Below, piece by piece: positions 1 to 11,906 of a stretch of 64,000 nt of DNA. The position numbers and the translations under genes were made by a program. A model generated the notes under the pieces. That model was not told the origin of the DNA, made no database searches, and worked only from the letters and a program-made list of their open reading frames with translations. Source of the DNA: Sarocladium kiliense (taxonomy: Eukaryota; Ascomycota; Sordariomycetes; Hypocreales; Sarocladiaceae); assembly GCA_030734395.1 (NCBI GenBank), contig JAUZTG010000034.1, positions 310,001 to 374,000 of the forward strand, given 5' to 3'. The number at the start of each line of letters is the position of its first letter. Positions within the stretch are counted from its first letter, which is position 1.

Positions 1-156
1 ATCCCTCTGCCCCCACGACCACAAACGATCCTGAACATCGCCGAAAAGTAGCAGCCGAGCTTTGTACAGCTCGTCAAATTCGTCAACCTGGCCGGATTCT
101 TCTGGAAAGCTTCAAATCCCAGCACCGGCGCTTCGGGCGCGTCGGCCAAGGACACC

Positions 157-843
157 ATGGACGCGCAACCGACCCCTCCGGAGCTGACGCCACAGTTCTG
201 CTTCTCAACTCGCACACTACGTGGTGAGTGATATCCTGGAAGGTCCTATTGGGGGGCTTGGATGAATGGGTTTTATCGAACTGGTAGGCTGACGAGAGAG
301 CTAGACTTCCTTCGACTGTCACGGTCTTCGATCGACGACTCGATAACGCAAAACCTCAATGCTCTCATCACACCTTCAAGAGCTGGCTTCAACCCTACTT
401 CGACGAACCAGCGATCATCTAATTCTCAGCCACGATCAATAGACCCGCACGCATGCCAGGCCTTCCGAGATAAAGTCCTGTTCCCGTCGTGGGAGGCTCG
501 CGCCGAGGTAATTAACTACTGCGGCATGGTCGCCACCAGTCCCGATAAAGAAGATCCAGATGCCGAACTACGAGAGATTGAGAATCAGAAGGACAGGGAG
601 AGGGTGGTTGACGAGCGGCTGGATCCGTACTCTGGAAGGTTCTTCCCCAGGGAGGCGAGGACAGAGATGCTGGCTTCGCTTCTGAGGCAGGAGAGGGGCG
701 TGGAAAATATTGTTAGGACGAGGACTTGGGAGATGGTGCAACAGAGGTGTGGGGGCGGAGTTGCTGAGGAGAGATGGGAGGATGCGATGGCGGCTTGGAG
801 GGATAGGAAGAGGGTGGAGAGGCTTGAGGCGGCTGGGCGGTGA
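157..843 (+). CDS. MIX23: MIX23 / caffeine-induced death protein 2 family
   Basis: Two exons, 157-223 and 305-843, give 201 aa. The intron 224-304 has a GTGAGT donor and a TAG acceptor and restores the family junction TLRDFLRLSRSS. The protein matches my recollection of the fungal Cid2/Mix23 family: short N-terminal segment with PQFCF, then HACQAFRDKVLFPSWEAR, INYCGMVATS and a long conserved block around ERVVDERLDPYSGRFFPR. Four family-position cysteines are visible (PQFC, HAC, NYC, QRC). In yeast Mix23 is a small mitochondrial intermembrane-space protein that supports protein import under stress; that role is taken from the family. The ATG at 157 is chosen because it opens the reading frame just ahead of the conserved PPELTPQFCF block. 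The first 156 bases read as 5' leader. Confidence 0.85.
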
Positions 844-1566
844 CGTTGAGTGACTCGAAGGCTTCAAAGACTTGGAGAACCTGGATACGAGAGATATGAA
901 GTTTCTGGAAGTGATGATGAAGCAGTTGTCGGAGCTCTCATGACCTGGCGGCTGTCCGATGCTCAGATGTAGGAATATGTAGCAGTGTAAGATCCCCACT
1001 ACAGAAGAAATGTAGGTGCAGAGAAGTATGGTAAATAAGACGAGTAACGAAGAAGCAGACTAGCATACAGCAGACACCTCTAACGAAATAAAAAGCTCTT
1101 GGGCCATCATCGTGTTCAATAATACAGAAAGCCGATGCCCCGCCATGGTGTACCCTGCAAGCTAACCGCCAATGGAAAAAATGAGGGTCCGCTCCGAAAC
1201 TCACCGTCGCCGCCAGAACTGCCACTTCACGCCTCACCAAGCTACCAACTTTAGCGATCCCTCCAACAAACACGCTGACCACCCGTCGACCGCCATTTCG
1301 AGCCCGTCCCCTCGATCTGACCGAGCAGCTGATCCTCCTCTAGCTGCAACAGCTATCTCTCGCTTCCGACGTCATTGGGCGATCGTGTGGTCCCTTCCGA
1401 AAGCTCCCCTCCGATCTTCAGCCTTGTCGAAGACGTTGCGAGTCCGATTTCGCCTTTGCACAAATCATTGACGAGGACAACCTTTATCTCGGCCCGTAGC
1501 GCCAGCGGTAATTCTTGACTTCACTGCAAGCTCCGAGAACGTCTGGGTGGCCAGCAGCATTTCATC
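844..1566. other. Intergenic region between MIX23 and NAA15
   Basis: Same-direction spacer holding the 3' end of MIX23 and the 5' leader of NAA15. Open frames here are short and show no family motif. No tRNA or repeat was recognised. Confidence 0.6.
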
Positions 1567-4137
1567 ATGCCGCAGCCACTGCCTCCGAAGGAGGCTTCCC
1601 ACTTTCGAAATGTCGTCAAGTACTACGAGGAAAAGCAGTACAAGCGCGGTATCAAGGCTGCCGATCTCATCTTGAAGAAGCATGCCAAACATGGTGATAC
1701 CATGGCCATGAAGGCTTTGATTTTGAATGCGCAGGGTAAGACTGAGGAGGCTTTCGCTCTGGGCAAGGAGGCTTTGACTGTCGACATGAAGTCACATATC
1801 TGCTGGCACGTCTACGGTTTACTGTACCGCGCCAATAAGAATTTCGAGGAGGCCATCAAGGCGTACAAATTCGCTCTGCGCCTCGAGCCTGAGTCGCCGC
1901 AGATCCAGCGTGACCTTGCCATTCTGCAGATCCAGATGCGGGATTATGCTGGCTACATTCAGAGCCGGACGGCGATGCTCCAGGCGCGGCCAGCGCTGCG
2001 TCAGAACTGGTCTGCCTTGGCTATGGCGCAGCACATGGCTGGAAACCTCACAGAGGCAGAGAATGTCCTTACCACATACGAAGGGACCCTGAAGTCGACG
2101 CCAGCAAAAACCGATATGGATCACTCCGAGGCTGTTCTTTACAAGAACTCGTTAATCATGGAGCAAGGCGACTACGAGAGGGCTCTGGAACACCTGGAAA
2201 GCAGCGCCAAGCATAGCCTCGACCGCCTGGCATTCCTGGAGAAGAGGGCCGAGTGTCTGGCTAAGATTGGAAAGAAGGAGGAGGCTGCGAAGGCGTATCG
2301 CGCACTGGTGGACCGTAACGCGGAGCATCCTGCGTACTACGAAGCGTTGGAAGATGCGCTGGAGATCTCCAAGAACGATGCTGCGTCCAGGAAAGCATTG
2401 TACAAGGAATACGCTGACAAGTACCCACGCTGCGATACTGCCCGGCGTATGCCTTTGGACTTTTTGACTGGTAGGTTCTTGGTGACCGGCATACGAGAGC
2501 CCACCTACTGACAATGGCACAGGGGATGACTTCAACGAGGCTGCCGAAGCCTATCTTACACAAAAGCTCAACAAGGGAACCCCTTCGACATTCGCTATTC
2601 TCAAACACCTCTACTCCGACGAATCGAAGAAGGTCGCGTTGGCGAACCTCGTTGAGAAGTACCTGGCTTCTCCCGATACCGATACTACTGACAAGGAGAA
2701 GGGGCAAGCGGCAGGGTTGTACTACATGGCACAACACTATAACTACCACCTCAGCCGTGACTTGAGCAAGGCTATGGAATATATCGAGAAGGCAATCGAG
2801 AAGGATCCGAAGAGTGTCGAGTATCAGATGACCAAGGCCAGGATAATCAAGCACACTGGTAACCTGCAGAAGGCATCAGAGCAGATGGACTTTGCACGCA
2901 AACAGGACCTCAAAGACCGTTATATCAACAGCAAGGCTGCCAAGTACCAGCTGCGCAACAACCAGAATGAAAAGGCACTCAAGACAGTCGGGCTATTCAC
3001 TCGAGCTGAGACTGTCGGCGGACCTCTGGCTGATTTGTTGGATATGCAGTGCATGTGGTTCTTGACTGAAGATGCCGAAGCATACAGCAGACAAGGCAAC
3101 ATTGCACTAGCACTTAAGCGCCTACACCAGATCGCAAACATCTTTGATGTTTGGCAGGAGGACCAGTTTGATTTCCACAGCTTCTCGTTGCGCAAGGGTC
3201 AGCTGCGGGCTTACATTGACATGGTTCGATGGGAGGATCACCTGCGCGACCACCCATTCTACTCCCGTGCCGCCCTCAAGGCTATCGAGATCTATCTCCA
3301 GATGGCAGACAAGCCCAAGGCGAATGGCACTAATGGGAGCAACGGGGAGACCGAGGAGGATGCGCTGGAACGCAAGAAGGCACTGAAGAAGGCGAAGAAG
3401 GAGCAGCTGAAGATGGAGCGCGAGGCTGCGGAAAGGCAGGCAAAGCAAGACCCGAACAAGGCTAAGGATGGCGAGGAGCCCAAGAAGAAGGACGATGACC
3501 CGATGGGTCTGAAGCTGGCGGCGACAGAGGATCCCCTTGGCGAGGCAACGAAGTTCCTGGCGCCGCTGCTGCAGGCGCAGCCAAAGAACCTGGACGCACA
3601 GACCGCCGGCTTCGAGGTCTACATGCGGAAGAGTGAGTTATAACCTTGATTGAGTGCCGTTCGAACACGCTGGCTGACCACCCTGACCCTACAGAGAAGT
3701 ACGTTCTGGCACTTCGTTGCTTACAGGCCGCAATCGCCCTCGACCCGGAGGCACCCAAGGTTCACGAGCAGAAGATTGCATTCCGGTCCCTGCTCAACAG
3801 TTCTCCCGAGCTGCCTGCTAAGGTTGCCGAGCTTCTCAACGCAGATTTCAAGGCGATTGACGCCTCAGCGGATCTTAAGAAGGTCAATGAAGAGTACCTC
3901 GCTAAGCACCAGTCCAGCCCGCGCCACGTCCTCTCCGTCATCAGAGCGCGGAGGGCGCTGGGCGCTGACATCGCGCAGTGCGAGAAGGATCTGACGGGCA
4001 TCCTGGATCTGAAGGATGTCAGCTTCGAGGATGCGATTGCCGTCTCGGAAACACTGCGAGGCTGGCACAGTGGCCAATTGGCGGCTTTCAAGACGGCTGC
4101 TAGAGGAAAGTGGCCGGAGGTGACGAGGCTCGCGTGA
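1567..4137 (+). CDS. NAA15: NatA N-terminal acetyltransferase auxiliary subunit NAA15/Nat1
   Basis: Three exons (1567-2470, 2523-3632, 3695-4137) encode 818 aa, close to the usual size of Nat1/NAA15. The protein is a tetratricopeptide superhelix: repeats such as GIKAADLILKKHAKHGDTMA and AIKAYKFALRLEPESPQIQR begin about residue 25 and continue to the C-terminus. A lysine/glutamate-rich linker (around 3360-3500) contains KKALKKAKKEQLKMER, a typical feature of the family. NAA15 anchors the NatA complex to ribosomes and positions the catalytic Naa10 subunit, which acetylates N-termini exposed after methionine removal. Both introns are 52-62 nt; splicing rejoins DFLTG-DDFNEAAEAY and VYMRK-KKYVLALRC without breaking a TPR. 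Assignment is strong; the partner naa10 is not in the window. Confidence 0.93.
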
Positions 4138-5074
4138 GACGGGTGTAGGTAATCTTACTTCACGATAGGGCTGTCATATAAGTTCGGGTTTGCGCATCGC
4201 ATTCGCATTTCCTCTTTGGGGGGCGAACTTGGCTCACTCGAAATGAGTGAGCAGCGGCAAGGAGTACCAAAAAGGTGGCTAGGCGTGTATTAGTAGAGCG
4301 ATGTGCGTTAGGGGGAGTCTTCCTTCTGGTGCATGAGCGATGCCTAGATCTGTGGCTTCATATAGACGAAGAAATAAGGGATTATGCCAGCCTGTGCTTA
4401 TCTGACACATATTCTGCTTGTGCCTGTGCTTGTCAGACGTGTCGAGCTTGATGCTGGCAAGTGCTTATTTTGACTTCGACAGCTGAGCGACCTTGGCTAC
4501 GGAGGGGGTTCCACACGAAGTGGTTGGTGGTTTCTCATCGAATCCCATGCATCCTGATGAGAGCCTGTAGCCATACGCTGTATTGGCGCTGACCACATGA
4601 ATTGGATCGAGGCGGCGATGGAGACAGACGAGGCGAAACTGCCATGCAGTGGGTGGAGCAGGGACGAAGCTGGGCCAGGGACCCCTTGCAAATGCACGGC
4701 CCAAGCTCCATCTCGCGCGCCGCGGATATCAGCCACTTTCCCAGACGATGCATACATATCACGGCGAAACCCTCCTTTTCTTTCTGTCCTTCGTTCACAT
4801 AATACTTCGAGTAATGACATAATTTGATACCTCGCTCGCTTGCTTGCTCACTTGCCCATACACCATTCATTGCCATCAGCTGTTGTTCTTAGGCCACTCG
4901 CTCGACTTGCATTTGGCTTTCGGAGGGTTTCTTGACGACACGACCACAATTCGGATATTTCGGGAGGAGGCAGCTCCTGGACGTTGATGCTCTCAACTTG
5001 AACAACTTCCTACGATCAGGGCACAGATTAGTTTTGAGGACATAATTGGCTCAGCGGAGCTGTTGGCTGCGAAC
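4138..5074. other. Intergenic region
   Basis: About 0.9 kb between NAA15 and the sphingoid-base kinase. Several overlapping short frames on both strands have no family signal. The last 100 bases stay open in the kinase frame (from about 4988), so an extra 5' exon cannot be excluded. Confidence 0.5.
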
Positions 5075-6761
5075 ATGAATGGCCATAAGCTGGACACAAC
5101 TGATGTTGGAATGCGCCTGGTGGTTGCTGGAAAGGTAACCTTGACGGTTGGGGACAAGGACCTGGCAGTTTCTGGTGCGCAGCATGCTTGAGCAATCGCG
5201 ACTTTCCTGCTAGCTGGGACTGACATTCAAGCAGGGTTGTCAACCAAGAAGGCTTCTCGCAACTCTTGTGCGCCTTTCTCTGCAGGTGTGCACTGCACTG
5301 GCTCTACTGCTGATCGGCCAAAAGCTGACCGGAGACAATAGGAACAGACTCGAAAATCTCCGTGCCATTCTACAACATCCTCTGGGCTGAGGTCGTCAAC
5401 GGCACCTTGAATATCGACTATGCCTTCAACAAGTCCGCGAGCATCCTCGAACGACGGAAACACACCTTTCAGACGATCCCGGACGATGGCGCACCGGCCG
5501 GACAACCCTCCCCAGAGGCCTTTGCCGCGGTCATCTTGTCGCACGCATACGGCCGCTCGATGAAGCAGAAACGCGCATACGTCCTTGTCAACCCCAACTC
5601 CGGACCAGGCAGTGCCGTTCGTTTGTGGGAGAAGGAGGCACGACCTATCTTCGAAGCAGCCAGGATGGCTGTGGACGCTGTGATCTTGAAGAAGGGGGGA
5701 GAGGCAACGGACCTTACAGAACAGATGGATCTTGACAAGTACGATACTGTTGTTGCTTGCTCGGGTGATGGTACGCCATATGAGATCTTCAACGGTTTGG
5801 CGAAGCGGCCGGATGCGAGGAGGGCGTTGGGGAAGATTGCAGTGAGCCACATTCCGTGCGGGTCAGGTAATGCCATGTCCAACAACTGGAACGGGTCGAA
5901 TCACCCTGGTCCCGCGGCGCTTGCCATCGCAAAGGGAGTTGTTACGCCGTTAGATCTCAGCTCTATTACGCAGGGCGACAGACGCGTCGTGTCAGTTCTC
6001 AGTCAGGCCGTTGGGATCATGGCAGAAGCAGATCTAATGACGGAGCATATGCGTTGGATGGGGAATAAGAGGTTTGATGTTGGGCTAATGCAGCGTGTGT
6101 TTGCGAAGAAGTGCTATCCGTGTGATTTGGCGCTTAAAGTGGAGGTGGAAGGAAAGGAGAATGTTAGAGCGTACTATAAGAGGTTGAGGGAGAGCAATGG
6201 GAACGGCAGGGAGACGGATTGGCCGACGGTGGATGGGTATGCGGAGGATGATAAGGGGGAAGGGTTGCCGAGGTTGAGGTACGGGACGATTCAGGATGAG
6301 TTGCCTGAGGGGTGGGAGTTGGTGAGGCATGATACCATTGGGAACTTCTTTGCTGGCAACGTAAGTGCTCCCATGTGCTTGCTTTGAGACAGAGCCGCTG
6401 ACCAGATACCAAATAGCTCCCCTTCGTCACCGAAAAAGCCAGCTTCTTCCCCGCAGCCCTTCCTACGGACGGCTGCCAGGACCTCATCACGATCCCCGGC
6501 ACCATTGCCCCTTGGCAAGCCGCCAAAGCTCTTATTGATACCGAATCAACCAACTTCTTCGACAACCCAAACGTGACGTACCGGAAGGTCTCTGCGTACC
6601 GCATCATCCCTAGGGATCAACCCAAGGGTGTCATCAGCATCGATGGGGAGGGGATTCCGTTTGAACCGTTCCAGTTGGAGGTGCATAGGGGGTTGGGCAG
6701 GGTGTTGACGAAGAATGGGAGGTTTGAGGGGCCGGGGCCGAGAGGGTGGGAGAAGGCCTAG
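5075..6761 (+). CDS. LCB4: Sphingoid long-chain base kinase (diacylglycerol-kinase catalytic domain)
   Basis: Four exons (5075-5174, 5232-5285, 5342-6360, 6417-6761) give 505 aa. The kinase core shows the lipid-kinase nucleotide motif VLVNPNSGPGSA, then CSGDGTPYEIFNGL and IPCGSGNAMSNNW, and further on GNFFAGN-LPFVTEKASFFP across the last splice. The N-terminal exon carries the family stretch AGKVTLTVGDKDLAVS, which supports the ATG at 5075. The 56-nt intron 5286-5341 has a textbook GCTGAC branch site 12 nt before its TAG. The enzyme phosphorylates dihydrosphingosine/phytosphingosine to the 1-phosphates in sphingolipid turnover and stress signalling. Acceptor choice at 5231 versus 5234 (tandem AG) changes one residue. 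The N-terminus is short for the family, so an upstream exon remains possible. Confidence 0.85.
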
Positions 6762-7237
6762 ATGCACTGCTGTGTTTCCTTCTTCCTTTCTGATATCTTG
6801 GCCAAAGTGTTCGATGTGTTTGTGGATTGTCTTGGATACCCCTTTGCCCCGTTGCGAAGCGGCCGGAAAGATAGCGAGCAGCGACAGGGCCTTTTGATGT
6901 TAACTTTCGACATTCAGATGAACTAATAACACAAGTATGGAACATTTATGCAGGCTGAATAGGTACAGAATTGTGCGTGTCTAGTTAGAGCTGTGGGTTG
7001 TCCGACAAAGCAATGTAAGGAATAGCCGATGGTTGTTGTCTTGTCCTGCTCGTAGGGCTGGCTGAGGTACGGAACCCCGCCAAAGGTGCCGCCGCCGACT
7101 GTGACCGCGTCTCAGACAACCTCATCTCTTCAACCATCGACCGCGACGAGCTCGATTCTCAGTCGGCACGGTCCGCTGAGCGCAAATTTCTGTGTTCGAA
7201 TAATTAAAAAAGCTCTGAGCCCGAACCCAGGGAGGCA
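6762..7237. other. Intergenic region
   Basis: Kinase 3' end and 5' leader of the next gene. A proline/threonine/serine-rich frame at 7086-7364 overlaps the next gene in another frame and is not supported. Confidence 0.5.
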
Positions 7238-8218
7238 ATGGGCAAGATACCTAACAGATCAGGCTCTGGGCCGTGGGGTCGACTGCGGCCGGTTGAGCAG
7301 GACCCTCTGGATGCCGTTGGCCTTCCATCCAAGGGCGACACAAAGTATGATCCCACGTCCATAAGTTCTGAAAATACAAGTGCTAAATGCCCGTAATCCA
7401 GGCTACTTGATAAGAAGGCGCAGGAGAAATACTACACCAAGATAGTGGAGCGATACATGTCGTTCTGTTCTGACGCTGGCAAGCGGGACGAACTGCTCCG
7501 TCGCTTTGCCAATCTCAACATGAACGAAGCCGCTGCATCGGCAGCCCAATCAGTCAAAGGTGCCACAATTCCTCAGCTTTCTCCAGAGGCCTTACAGGAT
7601 CAGGCCAGCAACAAGTCGCTATCCTCGGTCATCATGGCTCTGCGCAAACTCAGAGAGGGCATCGTTGCCAGCAAGCGCGCCGATGCTTTCTCTGTCCAGG
7701 TCTATCTTTTCAACATCCGTCTCTCTGTCCTGGTGAAACAGCCCGAGTCATATCATCCGGCGATGTTGTATCTGTTGAATAACATGCACATGATGCACCC
7801 ACTCACATCGACAGAGCTGCAAGAGGTTGCTACGTATTTGATCCTTGACACGGCATGCCGTAGGGGTGACCTTGCAGAGGCATTTATGCTGAGGCAGCGG
7901 TACCATCTCCGGGACGCCAAGCTAGACTCAGTGCTATCAGCCCTTGTGCATGATAACTGGGTCAAATTCCGGCATGCGAAACGCAGAGTTGACGGACATC
8001 AGGCGAGGCTGATGGACTTTGCGGGAGATGAGATGCGGCTGCATACACTCAAGTGCTTTGGGAGGACGTATATGAGCGTCGATCTCCCGTACCTCGAGGG
8101 TATGACGGAGAGAAAATGGGGCGAGTTGCAGGAGAAGGACAGTGTGGGATGGGAGCTGGACGGCGAAAAGGTGGTGATCCGGAGGGTGAAGGCGAAACCG
8201 CAGGTGGCTGAGGGTTGA
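7238..8218 (+). CDS. CSN8/PSMD8/eIF3K-type (PCI-associated) protein
   Basis: Two exons (7238-7344, 7402-8218) give 307 aa. Exon 1 reads GPWGRLRPVEQDPLDAVGLP and joins to LLDKKAQEKYYTKIVERYM in frame, which is how I chose the ATG at 7238. The helical middle (ALRKLREGIVASKRADAF, then SYHPAMLYLLNNM and a conserved ACRRGDLAEAF) matches a fungal family I recall as carrying the SAC3/GANP/Nin1-mts3-eIF3p25 or CSN8/PSD8/eIF3K domain. Such domains are scaffold parts of the COP9 signalosome, the proteasome lid or eIF3. Which complex this member belongs to cannot be decided from sequence alone; the C-terminal part (GRTYMSVDLPYLEGMTERKW) resembles the winged-helix end of PCI-type proteins. Confidence 0.7.
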
Positions 8219-8525
8219 TGACTTGGGGCGAGATCGTGGTACAAATGGTACGCTTAACGGTTCGTGCTTATTTTCTTCATCTCTCTCTTCATTTCTCGAA
8301 TGCTTCACCTCCAGCTTGTGAACTGACTTGCTCCTCCTCCCTCCTTCCTCGTCACCTGCCTCCCGCACCTGCCTCCTACATCCATCTTTCGGTGACTGCC
8401 TGCACTTACCGCACCTTCCTTCACCGCACGTCACCTTATCCACCTCATCACCGTCACGGCACACCGAATTCTTCATTGTCACGGATCAGCAGCAGCAGCA
8501 GGTCGTCGCCAGCTTTCTTGATCAC

Positions 8526-9402
8526 ATGAGGATGCCTACCCAACCGCGAAAGCGGCAACGAACAGGGCAACCTGCCACAGATGACAAGCCTTCACTACTG
8601 CTCTCTGACTTTCGGACCGCTTGGCTTATCAGGTCTGCCTCCGACTGTCACTTTCCGTGTGCATTGAACTGAAGATACCCCTACGCCGAGGCGAGAGGAC
8701 GAAATCAGTCCATCAGGTGCCCTTTACTGACCCGTTTTGCTTTGATCTAGTAGCGAGGACCAGACAGTCGAGCTGATCGCCCAAGACGAATCACTGATGG
8801 TTCACAAAGCTGTGCTTACCAAGAGCTCAGAATATTTTCAGTCCGCTTTCAAGAAGCCGTTCACCGAATCGAGAGGGACAGTCACATTTACTGATATTGA
8901 GGCCAAGTACCTCGCCCTCTTCGTCGGAGTCGCATATCAGCACGCTGCCTTGGTCCCTGCCACAGCACCCACACAGTCCGAGGCGCCACAGACGAAGCTC
9001 AACCACACATGTATTAAGGACTTTGTAGAGGTCTACAAGCTCTGTGACCGCTTCATATGCCACGACATGACCAGATACATCGACAAATGCCTTGACGTCG
9101 CTATGTTGGACGGTCACCGCGCCATGTTCCTCGACACTGGCAATCCCCTACACCAGCAGATGATGCGGAACTTTGCCGATGGCTACGAAGCACTCGAGCT
9201 GCTGCACTCCGAGCAGGCTCGAATCGGTGACAGACTTTTGACACTATTTTGCGGGGCTATAAAGTACTCGACTTGGGCAGAGTCGATGGATAAGATCACG
9301 GATCGTCCACGCTTTGTGGCGGAGGTCACGAAGCGCTTTGCAACGAAGCTGAGCGAGTTATCGAGGGCAAGGAAATTCTCCCGGAGGGAGATAAGACACT
9401 GA
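8526..9402 (+). CDS. BTB/POZ domain protein
   Basis: Two exons (8526-8632, 8751-9402) give 252 aa. After a basic N-terminus (QPRKRQR) the BTB fold runs from about residue 35: QTVELIAQDESLMVHKAVL, then SEYFQSAFKKPFTES and ALFVGVAYQHAAL, followed by helices with KLCDRFICHDMTRYIDKCL. The 118-nt intron has a CTGAC branch site near 8726 and a TAG acceptor; joining rebuilds the start of the BTB strand. Fungal BTB-only proteins of this size are common and mostly uncharacterised; some act as dimer or ubiquitin-ligase adaptors. The 307 bases before it (8219-8525) are pyrimidine-rich leader with a five-unit CAG run at 8487-8501 and no separate gene. Confidence 0.75.
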
Positions 9403-9805
9403 AATGGGGTTTGAGGTTTGGGACTATTGTTCGACAGGACGAGGCATGATCATCAAGGGGAGTCGATCTGGTCAGCGCCGTAGCTTGGGTGGTCAGCATG
9501 ATTTGGGCGACTTGCATGAGTTCTCCAAGGCTTTCGGGCTCAGGTCTGTAGGTTCCAAGACCTTGCGCATTCTTCGATGTGGCTGCTGACACTTATTCAA
9601 GGCTTTTCTTCTTCGCGCCGGCATTTACACTATAGACATGGAGACGCCTTGTTTTTGAGATGATACATTTGGGACAAGAAACCTTGAGACATTGAGGCAC
9701 AAGATGAGTCGTTTTTATACTCGCACGGTCCTTAAATTCACGCATATGCAACTCTCATCTATTCTGGGGTTTAACGGCTGATGAGATGCTGGTCCATCCT
9801 CTAAC

Positions 9806-10320
9806 CTAAGGTTTGCCCTCAACCATTCCAATATGATGGGAGAAATAGCTGTCCATGAAGTTGAAGTTCGCACCAGCTCGGGCATAGGCCTCCACTGCTG
9901 CCCGGGCGATAATGTCAACACCGTTGATCTTGGGGCCCCAGGGACTTGGACCAACCACGACATTGTCGTTGAGGACAATGCCATTGATGATGCCTGGCAA
10001 GGAGACTAATGATTTGGTTCGCTCGGGCTCCTTTCCTTGCCAGCGGATCTTCCAACATCTGGTTCGGGTCAGGCCGTCCGCCAGCTACCTCAACAATGTT
10101 CGTTTCGAACATATTGATCTCCTTGGGACCCTCGGTTAACTTCAGGCGTTGGATCCCGCTTTCCTCTTCATCGGGCCAAGTGCCTTCAGGCTAGTAGTGC
10201 CTCTGAGATCGATCTCGCGGTCACGATTCGAATCAGGAACATCTGAGCATTGAGGGCAGCAGATGCCGGTTGGCTCAAAGCCAAATCCATATCGGCTTTG
10301 AGGAGGAGGCCGCGCATGGT
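9806..10320 (-). pseudogene. Broken remnant of a protein-arginine deiminase (PAD)
   Basis: On the minus strand two adjoining frames read like the C-terminal catalytic part of a PAD-type guanidino-modifying enzyme. The first (10112 to about 10005) contains NIVEVAGGRPDPNQMLEDPL; the second (10000 to 9806) contains LPGIINGIVLNDNVVVG, PSPWGPKINGVDIIARAA and FNFMDSYFSHHIG, matching the PAD segment FPxxxNGxVL, PxxWGPxxxG, (D/N)DxFxxHxxxGE. The two frames are offset by one base at about 10000 and the second ends in a stop right where the active-site cysteine motif (HCG) should follow. A third frame further upstream (to about 10320, ADMDLALSQPASAALNAQ) may be more of the same gene. No start, no upstream catalytic Asp/His region was found. 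I infer a degraded, non-functional copy. Confidence 0.6.
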
Positions 10321-11535
10321 TAAGAGGACTTGACTGATGATGGATAACTAGATGTGAATAACGAGGAAAGAGTATGAATAATAGGAACAAGCACCACACG
10401 ATGAAGAGCAGGAACTCTCTTGCGGGAAAAGGGTTCAACATCAGCGCCATTGGGAAGGGAATGGCGATTTGCTTTATAAGATATGGTATTTGATTAGACG
10501 GGTTGAGAGGCTCGATCACGGCTTCAGTTGTGTATTGGTGCTCGCGGTGTTAGTGAGAGGGTGTCCGGCACAACTTCATGGGTAGCTCTAGGTTGATTGA
10601 ACACAAGATGGAATATGAACATTAGTTGATCAAATACAGTGCCTTTAGAGTCAGACGTAGTATGAGATGGGACAATCTGGTCGTAAATTATGAGTGTCAG
10701 TCCTCGCTAGGGGAGACCCATGATGTCCTTATGTCTCGGTAAGCCCAGACCTAGGGCGATAAGCATCAATGAAGTCACGGACAGCGAGGCGGCCCAAGTT
10801 CTAGATGTTCGTGGCTTAGACGTCCAAGCACAGGGTCACGTATCTCGCATTCTGTGAGCTTGGGATGATGGGCTGTTCGACTTGACATTATTCCTTCAGT
10901 GGAAAAGCAAAATTCTCCTCACCCTAAGAGTATAGGGATCGTTATTTCTCAAGGTCAGAAAGTCATCGTTTAGAATGTGAGTGTGGCGGAGATCACTACA
11001 GGGTGACCTGTGCTGCCATATTCGCTTGAAGTACGTGGTATTTGGTATGCCTTGTTGTCCCTTCCGAGAACCTCGTTAGAAAATATATAAGATACCATGA
11101 TTGGCAAGCGCTTTGGCCTTTCCGCCCGTCGGCCTTGTGGTCGCAGGTCGCCGTTCCTTGTGTCTTCGTTTCCCGTGGGAAGTACCACTAGAAAGGTGAG
11201 GGCCAGTAACCGAGGTTCCGACCTCCTCCAATAAATGGTGCCCGAGCCCAGCTCGAGCATCAGATCAGATCAACCTTGTTGACCAAGTGTCTGCTCATGG
11301 CTTGCAAGTCTGTTATTTGCATGAGCCATCATCCGCCAGCTTGGTTCACGTCCTTCTTCCGCAGGGCATGCATTTTCAGCATGCGGCTGCACCAAAGGGT
11401 ATCTCAACGCTGAACTCCAAACTCCCGAGCTGATACATATGCCCACGCGGATGAAGATCATCCACATTCGAACTTCTTCGAAATATGGTCGCGTCATAAG
11501 AAGAAAGTCCCCACATCGATCAGAAGTGCGTCATC
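10321..11535. other. Gene-poor spacer
   Basis: 1.2 kb with only short frames on either strand and no recognisable family. May contain further decayed parts of the deiminase relic, but I could not identify any. Confidence 0.4.
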
Positions 11536-11906
11536 CTACTTCTTTTCGTAATGCTGGACTGCTCGCTCCAGTGCTTCCAGATTCGAGCGATCGCCGTACA
11601 TATCCATCAATTGCTCGTTCCGAGCTTGTTGCTCGCGATAGCTGTCATTTCGCCGTTGCGCAGACAACTCGAGGGCCCTGTCGTAGTAGGTCTTTGCGGC
11701 ATAGGTGGCGACGGCGACGGCTGCGACGGTGGTGAGGCTGTTACACAAAGGATGTCAGTCATGAGATCGGAATGAGAGTCAATTGCTTCGTAAGTAAGTT
11801 TGACGACATACCCTTTGATAGGCACCGTACGAGGCCGGGGCATATGTGCTACAATGCCTGGGTGAACGCGAGCAGCGGTGGAAAAGTGTCGTGGCGGGTT
11901 GGACAT
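11536..11906 (-). CDS. Small predicted membrane/mitochondrial protein, unknown function
   Basis: Two exons on the minus strand (11906-11812 and 11737-11536) give 98 aa; the 74-nt intron has a GTATGT donor and a CAG acceptor. The N-terminus (MSNPPRHFSTAARVHPG) is basic, Ser/Ala-rich and lacks acidic residues, as in mitochondrial presequences. It is followed by a short hydrophobic alanine-rich stretch (LTTVAAVAVATYAA) and then a charged helix (RNDSYREQQARNEQLMDMYG) that could form a coiled coil. I do not recognise the family. The in-frame join and biased composition support a real gene, but the hydrophobic segment is short for a full membrane span. Confidence 0.55.
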
